Positions 1 through 7,693 of a DNA stretch of 9,830 nt are shown here, piece after piece. Location of the stretch: positions 1 to 9,830 of the forward strand of contig JACCZA010000172.1 of NCBI GenBank assembly GCA_013696185.1, read 5' to 3'. Origin of the DNA: Actinomycetota bacterium (GTDB lineage: Bacteria; Actinomycetota; Thermoleophilia; Gaiellales; Gaiellaceae). A model generated the notes under the pieces. The model saw only the letters and a list, made by a program, of their open reading frames with translations, did no database searches and had not been told where the DNA came from. The translations under genes were made by a program, and so were the position numbers. Every line of letters starts with the position of its first letter. Positions within the stretch are counted from its first letter, which is position 1.

Positions 1-1112
1 AGGGGACGGGCAAGCCGACGTACCTCGTCGTCAACGCAGACGAGTCCGAGCCGGGCACCTTCAAGGATCGCGAGATCATGTTCCGCGTGCCGCACCGCCT
101 GATCGAGGGCTGCCTGATCACGGCGCATGCGATCGGCGCGGCGAACGTCTTCATCTACATCCGCGGCGAGTACCTGCACGAGTTCGAGGTGTTGCGCGCC
201 GCGCTCGAGGAGGTGCGGGCAGCAGTGCTCCTCGAGGGAGTGACCATCGTGCTTCACCGAGGGGCGGGGGCGTACATCTGCGGCGAGGAGTCGGCGCTGC
301 TCGAGTCGCTCGAGGGCAAGCGCGGGCAACCGCGCTCGCGGCCGCCCTTTCCGGCCGTCTCGGGTCTCTACACGGCGCCGACGCTGATCAACAACGTCGA
401 GACGATCGCCACGGTGCCGAAGGTGATCGAGCTCGGCGCCGCCGAGTACGCGAAGATCGGCGTGCCGCCCGACTCCTCCGGCACGCGCGTCTTCTCGCTC
501 TCCGGCAACGTCGCGAACGGCGGCAACTACGAGCTCCCGCTCGGTGCGAGCCTGCGCGAGCTGATCTACGACCTCGGCGGCGGCATCCCCGGCGGCCGGG
601 AGCTGAAGGCGGTCATTCCGGGAGGCTCGTCCGTGCCCGTCCTGACTGCGGATCAGATCGACACGCCGCTCGACGCCGGCTCGATGGCGGAGGCGGGCTC
701 GATGCTCGGCTCGGGCGCGGTGATCGTGATCGACGATCGCTGCTGCATGGTGCAGCTCGGCCTCAGGGTGGCGCAGTTCTACATGCACGAGTCGTGCGGC
801 AAGTGCACGCCCTGCCGCGAGGGGACCCGCTGGATGGTGCAGCTGCTGGAGAAGATCGAGGAGGGCCGCGCTGCCTCGAGCGAGCTCGACCTGCTGCTCG
901 ACGTCTGCGACCGGATCCTCGGCAAGTGCCTCTGTCCGCTCGGCGACGCGGCCGCGATGCCGATCGCGAGCTACATCGACAAGTTCCGCGACGAGTTCCG
1001 CGAGCACATCGAGACCGGCGGCTGCCCCTACGGCGGTGCGTCGTCCCTCGACGGCCTGTTCGCTCCCGTCGAGCAGCACACGCACCACCCCACGGCCGAG
1101 GTGCCGGCGTGA
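1..1112 (+). CDS. nuoF: NADH-quinone oxidoreductase subunit F (NuoF), 5' partial
   Basis: NuoF is the cytoplasmic complex I subunit that binds NADH and FMN and passes electrons to cluster N3. The reading frame is already open at the window edge (first full codon at position 3), giving 369 residues. The family is usually about 430-445 residues, so roughly 65-80 N-terminal residues, including the glycine-rich FMN loop, lie upstream. Visible signatures are the nucleotide-site motif NADESEPGTFKD at about 30-65, then GAYICGEESALLESLEGKRG and INNVETIATVP near 270-420. The N3 [4Fe-4S] ligands are ESCGKCTPC at 789-815 (Cys codons at 795, 804 and 813) and the distal Cys at 933 in CPLGD. The ATG at 78 is internal and is not the start, because family-conserved residues precede it. 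The gene ends in TGA 19 bp before nuoG. Identification is secure; nuoE and the other peripheral-arm genes are presumably just upstream. Confidence 0.97.
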   Translation, partial: GTGKPTYLVVNADESEPGTFKDREIMFRVPHRLIEGCLITAHAIGAANVFIYIRGEYLHEFEVLRAALEEVRAAVLLEGVTIVLHRGAGAYICGEESALLESLEGKRGQPRSRPPFPAVSGLYTAPTLINNVETIATVPKVIELGAAEYAKIGVPPDSSGTRVFSLSGNVANGGNYELPLGASLRELIYDLGGGIPGGRELKAVIPGGSSVPVLTADQIDTPLDAGSMAEAGSMLGSGAVIVIDDRCCMVQLGLRVAQFYMHESCGKCTPCREGTRWMVQLLEKIEEGRAASSELDLLLDVCDRILGKCLCPLGDAAAMPIASYIDKFRDEFREHIETGGCPYGGASSLDGLFAPVEQHTHHPTAEVPA

Positions 1113-1118
1113 CCGGTC

Positions 1119-1125
1119 GGGGAGG
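1119..1125 (+). promoter_or_regulatory. Ribosome binding site of nuoG
   Basis: The purine-rich GGGGAGG is a strong Shine-Dalgarno match with a 6-nt spacer to the GTG at 1132. It lies in the 19-bp gap between the nuoF stop and nuoG. It decides the nuoG start, since the frame is open further upstream inside nuoF. Confidence 0.75.
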
Positions 1126-1131
1126 CCTCGC

Positions 1132-3357
1132 GTGAGCACGCCCGAGCTCGTGACGGTCACGATCGACGGGCGCCGGGCGGAGGTCGCGAAGGGGACGGGC
1201 CTCGTCGAGACGGCGCTGCAGGCGGGCGTCGAGATCCCTGTCTTCTGCTACGAGCCGCGCCTCGGCCCGCCGATCGGCGCCTGCCGCATGTGCCTCGTCG
1301 AGATCGAGGGCATGCCGAAGCTCCAGGCCGGCTGCACGCTCACGGCCCAGGACGGGATGGCGGTGCGGACGGCCGCGACCTCCGAGAAGGCGGCGGAGGG
1401 CCAGAACGCGACGCTCGAGTTCATCCTCGTCAACCACCCGCTCGACTGCCCCGTCTGCGACAAGGGCGGCGAGTGCCCGCTGCAGGATTTGACGTTCCGC
1501 TACGGGCCGGGCAACACGCGCATGATCTTTCCCAAGCGGACGTTCGAGAAGCCGATCCCGATCAGCCCCACGATCGCGCTCGATCGCGAGCGCTGCATCC
1601 TCTGCTACCGCTGCACGCGGTTCTCCGAGAGCGTCGCCGGCGACGGCCAGCTCGTCGCCCGCAACCGGGGCGCCCAGTCGGCGATCGCCACCTTCGAGGA
1701 CGAGCCCTACCGGGCGCCGTTCTCGGGCAACGTGATCGAGCTCTGTCCCGTCGGGGCGCTCACCTCGACCCAGTACCGCTTCGAGGCGCGGCCCTGGGAG
1801 ATCCAGAACGTGCCGACCGTCTGCGCGATGTGTCCCGTCGGCTGCAACGTGAGCGCCACGACCCGCGAGGGAAAGGTCAAGCGCATCGTCTCCCGCAACC
1901 ACCCGGAGGTGGACGAGGGCTGGCTCTGCGACAAGGGCCGCTTCGCCCACTCCCATCTGCGCGCGGAGGACCGGATCACCGAGCCGTTGCTGCGCGTCCG
2001 ACGCCGCGGCTTCTCGCCGATCGGCTGGGATCAGGCGCTGGACGAGGCCGAGCGGCTACTGCGCGGCGCCGGCAGCCGCATCGTCACGGCACTTTCGGGC
2101 TCGGAGACCGTCGAGGGGGCCTACGGCCTCGCGAGGCTGCTTCGCGGCGGCCTCGGCGCGCACTCCGCAGTGCTCCCCGAGGAGGCGGGCCACGCGCTCG
2201 ACGCCTACCGGCTGCCGCTGTCTGCGATCCGCGACGCGGAGCTCGTGGTCGTCGTCGGGGACGACCCCGTCTCGGAGCGGGCGCCCATCGTCGACCTCTG
2301 GATCCGCGCTGCGCAGCGCGGCGGGGCCGAGCTCGTCACCGCCGGCCCCTCCGGCACGCTCCTCGCCGCCCCGGGCTCGGCCGCGCAGGTGTGCCGCGAC
2401 CTGGCGGCCCCGGGCAGCGAGGTCGGCCGGCGCCTGCGCGAATCCGCCCGCGCGATCCTGATCTGGTCGGGCCAGGGCGGCCAGGGCGGAGCCCACCTCG
2501 CCGCGCTCGCCCGCGCGCTCGGCTTCGACGGCAAGGAGGGCTGCGGCGCCTTCCATCTGCCGGCGACCCCGAACGGCCGCGGCGTTGCCGCCGCCTGGGC
2601 CGCCGCCTCGGACGAGGAGGCGGAGAACCCCGAGCCGATCTCCCTGCTGATCGTTTCCGGCGACGAGGCCGCATCCGACCCGAACGTGCGCGCCCTCGCC
2701 GAGCGCGCCGAGGCCGTGCTCGCGATCACGATGTTCCACGCGCTCGCGGTCGGCTGGGCCGATCTCGTGCTGCCGGCGACGAGCTACCTCGAGCGCGACG
2801 GCACGACGATGAACCTCGAGGGCCGGTTGCAGCGCCTGCGCCGTGCCGTGATGCCCCCCGCACCCGACGAGCTCGCCTGGCTGTCGCAGCTCGCCGAGCG
2901 CTTCGGCATCGCGCTCCCGCCGTACCCGGCGCTCGTCTTCGAGGAGCTCTCGCCGGTCGCCTTCGGAGGATTGGCCTTCGGGGAGGTCGGGGAGCGCGCC
3001 GCGCTGCCGCCCCGGGCCGAGGCCGCCCCGCTGCCGCCGCTCGAGAGCGCACCCCCGCCGCCGACGAGCGACGGGCACTACCTGCAGCTCCTGCGCTACC
3101 GGCCGCTCTTCTCCGGGGCCGCGGTCGAGCGGGTGCCGGAGCTCCAGTTCCAGCGCCCCCCGCGCGAGGTCGAGCTCTCCGCCGACGACGCCGAGCGCCG
3201 CCGCATCAGCTCGGGCGACGAGGTGAGCGTGCGCTCGAACGGCACCTCGACCGCTCTCCGGGCGCGGCTCGATCGCAGGCTCGCCCCGGGGGTCGTGCGG
3301 ATCGCCGAGGAGCACGCAGGCGACCTCCACGCGCTGGTGGAGGTGGTCAAGGCGTGA
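1132..3357 (+). CDS. nuoG: NADH-quinone oxidoreductase subunit G (NuoG)
   Basis: NuoG is the large peripheral-arm subunit that carries electrons from NuoF towards NuoI. The product is 741 residues. The GTG start is chosen because it has a good ribosome site and the ferredoxin fold begins at once (ELVTVTIDGRRAEV). Cluster ligands can be read in order: [2Fe-2S] N1b at C39, C51, C54, C68; N5 at H102, C106, C109, C115; N4 at C155, C158, C161, C205; N7 at C231, C234, C238, C266 (CxxCxxxCx27C). The rest resembles a degenerate molybdopterin oxidoreductase, with the conserved stretch ADLVLPATSYLERDGTTMN near residues 544-562. A Pro-rich linker leads to a C-terminal domain like the dinucleotide-binding domain of that family. 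By family knowledge this part is structural and holds no molybdenum; N7 lies off the main electron path. The gene overlaps nuoH by 4 bp. Confidence 0.97.
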   Translation: MSTPELVTVTIDGRRAEVAKGTGLVETALQAGVEIPVFCYEPRLGPPIGACRMCLVEIEGMPKLQAGCTLTAQDGMAVRTAATSEKAAEGQNATLEFILVNHPLDCPVCDKGGECPLQDLTFRYGPGNTRMIFPKRTFEKPIPISPTIALDRERCILCYRCTRFSESVAGDGQLVARNRGAQSAIATFEDEPYRAPFSGNVIELCPVGALTSTQYRFEARPWEIQNVPTVCAMCPVGCNVSATTREGKVKRIVSRNHPEVDEGWLCDKGRFAHSHLRAEDRITEPLLRVRRRGFSPIGWDQALDEAERLLRGAGSRIVTALSGSETVEGAYGLARLLRGGLGAHSAVLPEEAGHALDAYRLPLSAIRDAELVVVVGDDPVSERAPIVDLWIRAAQRGGAELVTAGPSGTLLAAPGSAAQVCRDLAAPGSEVGRRLRESARAILIWSGQGGQGGAHLAALARALGFDGKEGCGAFHLPATPNGRGVAAAWAAASDEEAENPEPISLLIVSGDEAASDPNVRALAERAEAVLAITMFHALAVGWADLVLPATSYLERDGTTMNLEGRLQRLRRAVMPPAPDELAWLSQLAERFGIALPPYPALVFEELSPVAFGGLAFGEVGERAALPPRAEAAPLPPLESAPPPPTSDGHYLQLLRYRPLFSGAAVERVPELQFQRPPREVELSADDAERRRISSGDEVSVRSNGTSTALRARLDRRLAPGVVRIAEEHAGDLHALVEVVKA
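3339..3346 (+). promoter_or_regulatory. Ribosome binding site of nuoH
   Basis: GGAGGTGG lies within the last codons of nuoG, 7-10 nt before the GTG at 3354. It supports starting nuoH at the GTGA overlap with the nuoG stop. Confidence 0.6.
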
Positions 3358-4340
3358 CCGAGGCCTGGTGGGTCAGCGTGATCAAGGCCGTCGTGATCGT
3401 CAACGTGGTGCTGCTCACGTTCGCCTACATGACGCTCGTCGAGCGCAAGGTGATGGGCCGGATGCAGCTCCGCTACGGGCCGAACCGGACAGGCCCGTTC
3501 GGGCTCCTGCAGCCGATCGCCGACCTCGTCAAGCTGCTCAGGAAGGAGAGCTTCTTCCCCGCCGCCTCGCGGGACGCGCTCTATCTGGCCGCGCCGGTGA
3601 TCTCGGCCACGACCGCGCTCGCGGCCTTCGCCGTGATCCCCTTCGGCGCGGGGTGGACGATCTTCGGCCAGGACGTGGCGGGCCAGATCATCGACGTCCC
3701 GATCGCGCTCATCCTCCTCTTCGCGCTCGGCTCCCTCGGCGTCTACGGCTTCATCATCGGCGGCTGGGCCTCCGAGTCGAAGTACGCGCTGCTCGGCTCG
3801 ATGCGCACGTGCGCGCAGCTCGTCTCCTACGAGGTCTCCCTCGCGCTCTCGGTGCTCGGCGTCGTGATCATGGGCCAGTCGCTCTCGCTGACGGAGATCG
3901 TCGCGAAGCAGGACGCCACGATCTGGTTCGTGGTGCCGCAGATCGTCGGCCTGCTCACGTTCTTCATCGCCGGCACGGCCGAGACGAACCGCGCGCCCTT
4001 CGACCTGCCCGAGGCCGAGCAGGAGCTCGTCGCCGGCTACCACACCGAGTACGGCGGCATGCGCTTCGGCCTCTTCCAGATGGCCGAGTACATCAACCTG
4101 ATCACCCTCTCGGCGCTCTGCGTCACGCTCTTCTTCGCCGGCTGGCACGGGCCGTTCCTGCCCGGGCCGATCTGGTTCGTGCTCAAGCTGCTCGCGATCC
4201 TGTTCGTCTTCATCTGGATGCGGACGACGCTGCCGCGGCTGCGCTACGACCAGCTGATGCGCTTCGGCTGGAAGGTGCTCCTGCCGATCGCGACCGTCAA
4301 CGCCGTCGCGACCGCCTTCTTCGTCGTCCTGATCGACTAG
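3354..4340 (+). CDS. nuoH: NADH-quinone oxidoreductase subunit H (NuoH)
   Basis: NuoH (ND1 homologue) is the membrane subunit that forms the quinone entry chamber with NuoB and NuoD and starts the coupling axis. The product is 328 residues, normal for the family, and multi-spanning (about eight helices). The start is the GTG overlapping the nuoG TGA (GTGA); the protein then begins TEAWWVSVIK and enters TM1. Diagnostic segments are ERKVMGRMQLRYGPNR and the following GPFGLLQPIADLVKLL in the first loop (about residues 28-57), SYEVSLAL with Glu160, and AETNRAPFDLPEAEQELV from residue 209. The last holds the acidic cluster D217, E220, E222, E224 that lines the quinone cavity, followed by AGYHTEY. 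All acidic positions I would expect are present. The frame stays open upstream through nuoG, but that part is not a family sequence. Identification is secure. Confidence 0.97.
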   Translation: MTEAWWVSVIKAVVIVNVVLLTFAYMTLVERKVMGRMQLRYGPNRTGPFGLLQPIADLVKLLRKESFFPAASRDALYLAAPVISATTALAAFAVIPFGAGWTIFGQDVAGQIIDVPIALILLFALGSLGVYGFIIGGWASESKYALLGSMRTCAQLVSYEVSLALSVLGVVIMGQSLSLTEIVAKQDATIWFVVPQIVGLLTFFIAGTAETNRAPFDLPEAEQELVAGYHTEYGGMRFGLFQMAEYINLITLSALCVTLFFAGWHGPFLPGPIWFVLKLLAILFVFIWMRTTLPRLRYDQLMRFGWKVLLPIATVNAVATAFFVVLID

Positions 4341-4345
4341 GGGAG
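4339..4345 (+). promoter_or_regulatory. Ribosome binding site of nuoI
   Basis: AGGGGAG overlaps the nuoH TAG stop and sits 5 nt before the nuoI ATG at 4351. It is a good Shine-Dalgarno match at a short but workable spacing. Confidence 0.7.
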
Positions 4346-4350
4346 CCGGG

Positions 4351-4848
4351 ATGTCGCCACAGCCATTCGGATCGATCAAGGGCTTCGGGGTCACGTTCAA
4401 GCAGATCTTCAAGAAGCCGATCACGCAGCAGTATCCCGAGTACAAGCGGCCGCTCTACCCGCGCTTCCGCGGCCGCCACCGTCTCTGGCGCCACGAGGAC
4501 GGGCTCGAGAAGTGCGTCGGCTGCTCGCTCTGCGCGGCAGCGTGCCCGGCAGACTGCATCCGCGTCGTCGCGGCGGAGAACACCGCCGAGCACAGGGTGT
4601 CCGCCGGCGAGCGCTACGCGCGCATCTACGAGATCAACCTCAGCCGCTGCATCTTCTGCGGCTACTGCGAGCTCGCCTGCCCCTTCGACGCGATCACGCT
4701 CGGCAACGAGTTCGAGCTCTCGGAGTACTCGCGCGACGACCTGATCTACACGAAGGACATGCTGCTCGCGCCGCCGATCAAGCGCGTGCCGGTCGCCGAC
4801 CGCGAGCTGTACGACACGCCCATCCCCTTCTACAAGACCGGGTCGTAG
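4351..4848 (+). CDS. nuoI: NADH-quinone oxidoreductase subunit I (NuoI)
   Basis: NuoI is the 8Fe ferredoxin-like subunit whose clusters N6a and N6b pass electrons from NuoG towards N2 and quinone. It is 165 residues, typical for the family. The N-terminus has the conserved amphipathic stretch that contacts the membrane arm (GFGVTFKQIFKKPIT, residues 11-25), then YPEYKRPLYPRFRGRH. Two [4Fe-4S] motifs follow: C55, C58, C61, C65 (CVGCSLCAAACPADC) and C100, C103, C106, C110 (CIFCGYCELACPFDA). The tail LYDTPIPFYKTGS is hydrophilic. The ATG start has a strong ribosome site overlapping the nuoH stop. The stop is TAG at 4846, and a second in-frame TAG follows one codon later. Identification is secure. 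Confidence 0.97.
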   Translation: MSPQPFGSIKGFGVTFKQIFKKPITQQYPEYKRPLYPRFRGRHRLWRHEDGLEKCVGCSLCAAACPADCIRVVAAENTAEHRVSAGERYARIYEINLSRCIFCGYCELACPFDAITLGNEFELSEYSRDDLIYTKDMLLAPPIKRVPVADRELYDTPIPFYKTGS

Positions 4849-4853
4849 TCGTA
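4842..4853 (+). repeat. 6-bp tandem duplication at the nuoI/nuoJ junction
   Basis: GTCGTA occurs twice in a row, directly before the nuoJ GTG. It gives nuoI two in-frame stops (TAG TCG TAG). The second TAG shares its G with the nuoJ start (TAGTG). Confidence 0.6.
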
Positions 4854-5471
4854 GTGGGGAACTTCCTCGTCTGGGTGGTCTGGCTCGCGGCGGCCTTCGC
4901 CTGCCTGGGCTCGGGGGTCGCGGTCGTCTCGGTCACGAACCCCTTCTACTCGGCGCTCGCGTTGATCGGCAACCTCGGCTCGCTCGCGGTGCTCTTCCTG
5001 CTCCTCTCCGCCGAGTTCGTGGCGGCCGCGCAGGTGCTCGTCTACGCGGGCGCCGTCGCGGTGATGTTCCTCTTCGTGATCGCGTACCTCGGGGGCCAGG
5101 CTGACGCGCCCTGGGCCGGCGGCTCCTCCTGGCAGCGCTGGGCGGCGGTGATCGCCGCGAGCGCCCTCCTGCTCGAGATCGTGATGGTGATCGGCCTCAA
5201 GGCGGGCGGGCGGCTCTCGGACGAGGCGGACGTGCGCGAGAGCTTCGGCAGCCCGGCCGAGATCGGGAGGTTCTTCCTGACCGACCAGCTGCTCGCCTTC
5301 GAGATCACCTCGATCGTCCTCCTCGTCGCGGCGATCGGCGGCGTCATCCTCGGGGCGCACTCGCGCGCAGGCGGCGTGCCGCGGGAGGAGGGTGCCGGCG
5401 AGCGGACTCTGCCCGAGCGGGCGCCTTCGGTGCCGGCCACGAGCGTGGGCGCCGGGGTGCCGGAGCGATGA
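4854..5471 (+). CDS. nuoJ: NADH-quinone oxidoreductase subunit J (NuoJ)
   Basis: NuoJ (ND6 homologue) is a small membrane subunit next to NuoH and NuoK that helps relay conformational and charge changes to the pump modules. The product is 205 residues with about five hydrophobic segments. The family hallmark is SAEFVAAAQVLVYAGAVAV at about residues 52-70, with Tyr64 in the unusual TM3, then MFLFVIAYLG. The last 35-40 residues form a hydrophilic Pro/Arg/Glu-rich tail of low conservation. The start is the GTG at 4854, the first possible start codon after the nuoI stop; a GTG at 4875 is a less likely alternative, since it would shorten TM1. No clear Shine-Dalgarno is seen, so translation probably depends on coupling to nuoI 5 bp away. 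The stop overlaps nuoK (ATGA). Confidence 0.93.
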   Translation: MGNFLVWVVWLAAAFACLGSGVAVVSVTNPFYSALALIGNLGSLAVLFLLLSAEFVAAAQVLVYAGAVAVMFLFVIAYLGGQADAPWAGGSSWQRWAAVIAASALLLEIVMVIGLKAGGRLSDEADVRESFGSPAEIGRFFLTDQLLAFEITSIVLLVAAIGGVILGAHSRAGGVPREEGAGERTLPERAPSVPATSVGAGVPER

Positions 5472-5776
5472 GGGGCCCCGACACGACCTGGTACCTCGCC
5501 GTCTCGGCCATCCTCTTCGCGATCGGCACGCTCGGCGTGCTCCTGCGGCGGAGTCCCCTGATCGTCCTGCTCTCGCTCGAGATCATGCTGAACAGCGGGA
5601 ACCTCGCGCTGATCACCTTTGCGCGGCAGGGCGGCAACCTCGACGGCCAGATCTTCGCGCTCGCCGTCATGGCCGTAGCTGCCTCGGAGGTCGTCGTCGG
5701 CCTCGGCCTGATCGTGGCGATGGCGCGGCGCCGGCTCGCGCTCGACGTCGACAAGCTGACCACCCTCCGCGGCTAG
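5468..5776 (+). CDS. nuoK: NADH-quinone oxidoreductase subunit K (NuoK)
   Basis: NuoK (ND4L homologue) is a three-helix subunit between NuoJ and NuoN. The product is 102 residues, exactly the usual size, with helices at about 8-26, 30-52 and 60-87. The two membrane-buried glutamates that carry the proton-coupling function are present: Glu38 in LLSLEIMLN and Glu74 in AVAASEVVVGLG, matching E. coli E36 and E72. The ATG overlaps the nuoJ TGA as ATGA, so translational coupling is likely. A weak GGAG lies only 2-3 nt upstream, too close to be a good ribosome site. The motif after Glu38 reads LNSGNL, where many homologues have LNAVNL, a mild variant. Confidence 0.96.
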   Translation: MRGPDTTWYLAVSAILFAIGTLGVLLRRSPLIVLLSLEIMLNSGNLALITFARQGGNLDGQIFALAVMAVAASEVVVGLGLIVAMARRRLALDVDKLTTLRG

Positions 5777-5798
5777 TGGACGACCGTACGGCCAACCG

Positions 5799-7691
5799 AT
5801 GGCTCTGACGATTCCCGCCTGGATCTGCCTGCTCGCACCGCTCGCGGGGGCGCTCGCGATCACGCTCCTCGGCACGGGCATCTCGCGCCGCCTCGCCGGC
5901 ATCCTCTCGACCGCCTCCGTCGCCGTCTCCTTCGCGGCGGCGGTCGTCTGCTTCGTCCAGGTGCTCGGCCGGGACGGCGAGGAGCGGCGGCAGCTCTCGA
6001 CCGCGTGGACGTGGCTCTCGATCGGCGACCTCGACGTCGGCCTCACGCTCCTCGTCGACCCGCTCTCGATCATGATGATGCTGATCGTCTCGGGTGTCGG
6101 CTCGCTGATCGTGGCCTACTCGATCGGCTACATGGCGGGCGACGACGAGGAGCGGCGCTTCTTCGCGTTCATGGCGCTCTTCGTCTTCTCGATGCTGACC
6201 CTCGTGCTCGCGGGCAACTTCCTGATCCTGCTCGCGGGCTGGGGGCTCGTCGGGCTCTCCTCGTACCTCCTGATCGGCTTCCACCACGACCGGCCGAGCG
6301 CGATCGCCGCCGCGAAGAAGGCGTTCATCATGAATGCCGTCGGCGACGCGACCATGGCGCTCGCGTTCTTCCTGCTCATCTACGAGACGGGGACGCTCGA
6401 CTTCCTCGAGGCCTTCGACGCCGCCGACGGGCTCGGCTCGACGACCGTCAACCTCGTCGCGCTCGGGCTGCTCGGCGGCGCAGTCGCGAAATCGGCCCAG
6501 ATCCCCCTCCACACCTGGCTGCCCGACGCGATGGAGGGGCCGACTCCGGTCAGCGCCCTCATCCACGCGGCGACGATGGTGACCGCGGGCGTCTACCTGA
6601 TCGTCCGCGCGAGCGCGATCTTCGAGGCGGCTCCTAGCGTGCAGGACCTCGCCGCCGGCATCGGCGCGCTGACGCTCGTCGTCGCCGGCCTGATCGCGCT
6701 CGTCCAGACGGACATCAAGCGCGTGATCGCCTACTCGACCATGTCCCAGATCGGCTACATGTTCCTCGCAGCCGGCATCGGCGCCTACGCGAACGGGATG
6801 TTCCACCTGATGACGCACGCCTTCTTCAAGGCGCTGCTCTTCCTCGGCGCAGGGCTCGTGATCCATGCGCTCGTCGGCGAGCAGGACATGCGCCGCATGG
6901 GTGGCCTGCGGCGCTTGCTGCCGCGGACGTGGCTCGCGATGCTGATCGGGGGCCTCGCGCTCACCGGCATCCCGCCCCTCTCCGGCTTCTTCTCGAAGGA
7001 CTCGATCCTCGCCTCCGCGCTCGCGACCGGCGATGCCTACGGCTACGTGCTCTTCGTCGCCGGGCTGATCGGCGCCTTCCTCACCGGGGTCTACACGTTC
7101 AGGCTGATCTTCCTCGTCTTCGGCGGCGAGCCGAGCGCGTTCGTGCGCGAGCACCTGCACAGCGAGCACGGGGAGGGGCCGCGCTCGATGACCCTGCCCG
7201 TGGCGGCACTCGCCCTGCTCGCGGTGATCGGCGGCGCCGTCCAGATCGCCGGCATCTGGCACCCGCTCGCCGACTTCCTGCGCGAGTCGGCCGAGCCGCT
7301 CGTGGAGCCGACGGTGACGCAGGACTGGGTCACGAGCGCCCTCGCCGTCGGCCTCGGCGTGGCGGGGATCGCCGTCGCCTGGCTCGTCTACGGCTCGAAG
7401 CGCGTCGCGGCGCCGCGGGCAGCCGCGCTGCGCCGTCCGCTCGAGCACAAGCTCTACTTCGACGAGCTCTACCAGGGCCTGTTCTACCACCCGGCAGCGG
7501 CGCTCGCCCGCCTCTTCGGCAGGCTGATCGAGGGGCCGCTGATCGGCGGCTCGCTGGCCGGCATCGCCGGCGGCACGCGAGGCGTCGGGCGCGGCCTCTC
7601 GCACGCGCAGACCGGTTACCTGCGCACCTACGCGCTGGCGATCGCCGGCGGTCTCGCCATCCTCGCCCTCGTCTTCGTCTCGGTGCGCTGA
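5799..7691 (+). CDS. nuoL: NADH-quinone oxidoreductase subunit L (NuoL), antiporter-like
   Basis: NuoL (ND5 homologue) is the distal pump module of complex I, related to Mrp antiporters. It is 630 residues. The N-terminal family domain covers roughly the first 120 residues and the proton-conducting domain about 130-420. The lateral-helix region and final TM anchor (QTGYLRTYALAI, near residue 605) are present, so the protein is full length. Charged residues that match E. coli NuoL by motif are D183 (D178), K231 in AKSAQIPLHTW (K229), H256 in LIHAATMVTAGVYL (H254), K344 in HAFFKALLFL (K342) and K400 in GFFSKDSIL (K399). The oddity is TM5: the motif reads GWGLVGLSSYLLIGF, so Gly149 stands where the conserved Glu (E. 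coli E144) should be. The start is the first ATG after nuoK, 22 bp on, with no clear Shine-Dalgarno. The conserved C-terminal anchor and the neighbours favour NuoL over an Mrp subunit. Confidence 0.96.
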   Translation: MALTIPAWICLLAPLAGALAITLLGTGISRRLAGILSTASVAVSFAAAVVCFVQVLGRDGEERRQLSTAWTWLSIGDLDVGLTLLVDPLSIMMMLIVSGVGSLIVAYSIGYMAGDDEERRFFAFMALFVFSMLTLVLAGNFLILLAGWGLVGLSSYLLIGFHHDRPSAIAAAKKAFIMNAVGDATMALAFFLLIYETGTLDFLEAFDAADGLGSTTVNLVALGLLGGAVAKSAQIPLHTWLPDAMEGPTPVSALIHAATMVTAGVYLIVRASAIFEAAPSVQDLAAGIGALTLVVAGLIALVQTDIKRVIAYSTMSQIGYMFLAAGIGAYANGMFHLMTHAFFKALLFLGAGLVIHALVGEQDMRRMGGLRRLLPRTWLAMLIGGLALTGIPPLSGFFSKDSILASALATGDAYGYVLFVAGLIGAFLTGVYTFRLIFLVFGGEPSAFVREHLHSEHGEGPRSMTLPVAALALLAVIGGAVQIAGIWHPLADFLRESAEPLVEPTVTQDWVTSALAVGLGVAGIAVAWLVYGSKRVAAPRAAALRRPLEHKLYFDELYQGLFYHPAAALARLFGRLIEGPLIGGSLAGIAGGTRGVGRGLSHAQTGYLRTYALAIAGGLAILALVFVSVR

Positions 7692-7693
7692 AA

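Noticed and set aside
1036..1131. Upstream extension of nuoG to an ATG inside the nuoF 3' end
   Set aside because: The extension is an Arg/Ser/Pro-rich shadow of nuoF. The ferredoxin domain begins right after the GTG at 1132, which has a good ribosome site.
5777..5798. Possible internal promoter or terminator between nuoK and nuoL, the largest gap
   Set aside because: The gap is 22 bp, with no hairpin followed by a T-run and no -10/-35 pattern. It is too short for either element.
5667..7604. Long open reading frame on the minus strand opposite nuoL, and similar ones opposite nuoF, nuoG, nuoH and nuoM
   Set aside because: The GC-rich third positions of the plus-strand genes remove stop codons from the opposite strand. 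The translations are low-complexity Arg, Glu, Asp and Ala runs with no family motifs, and the plus strand is fully explained by conserved genes.
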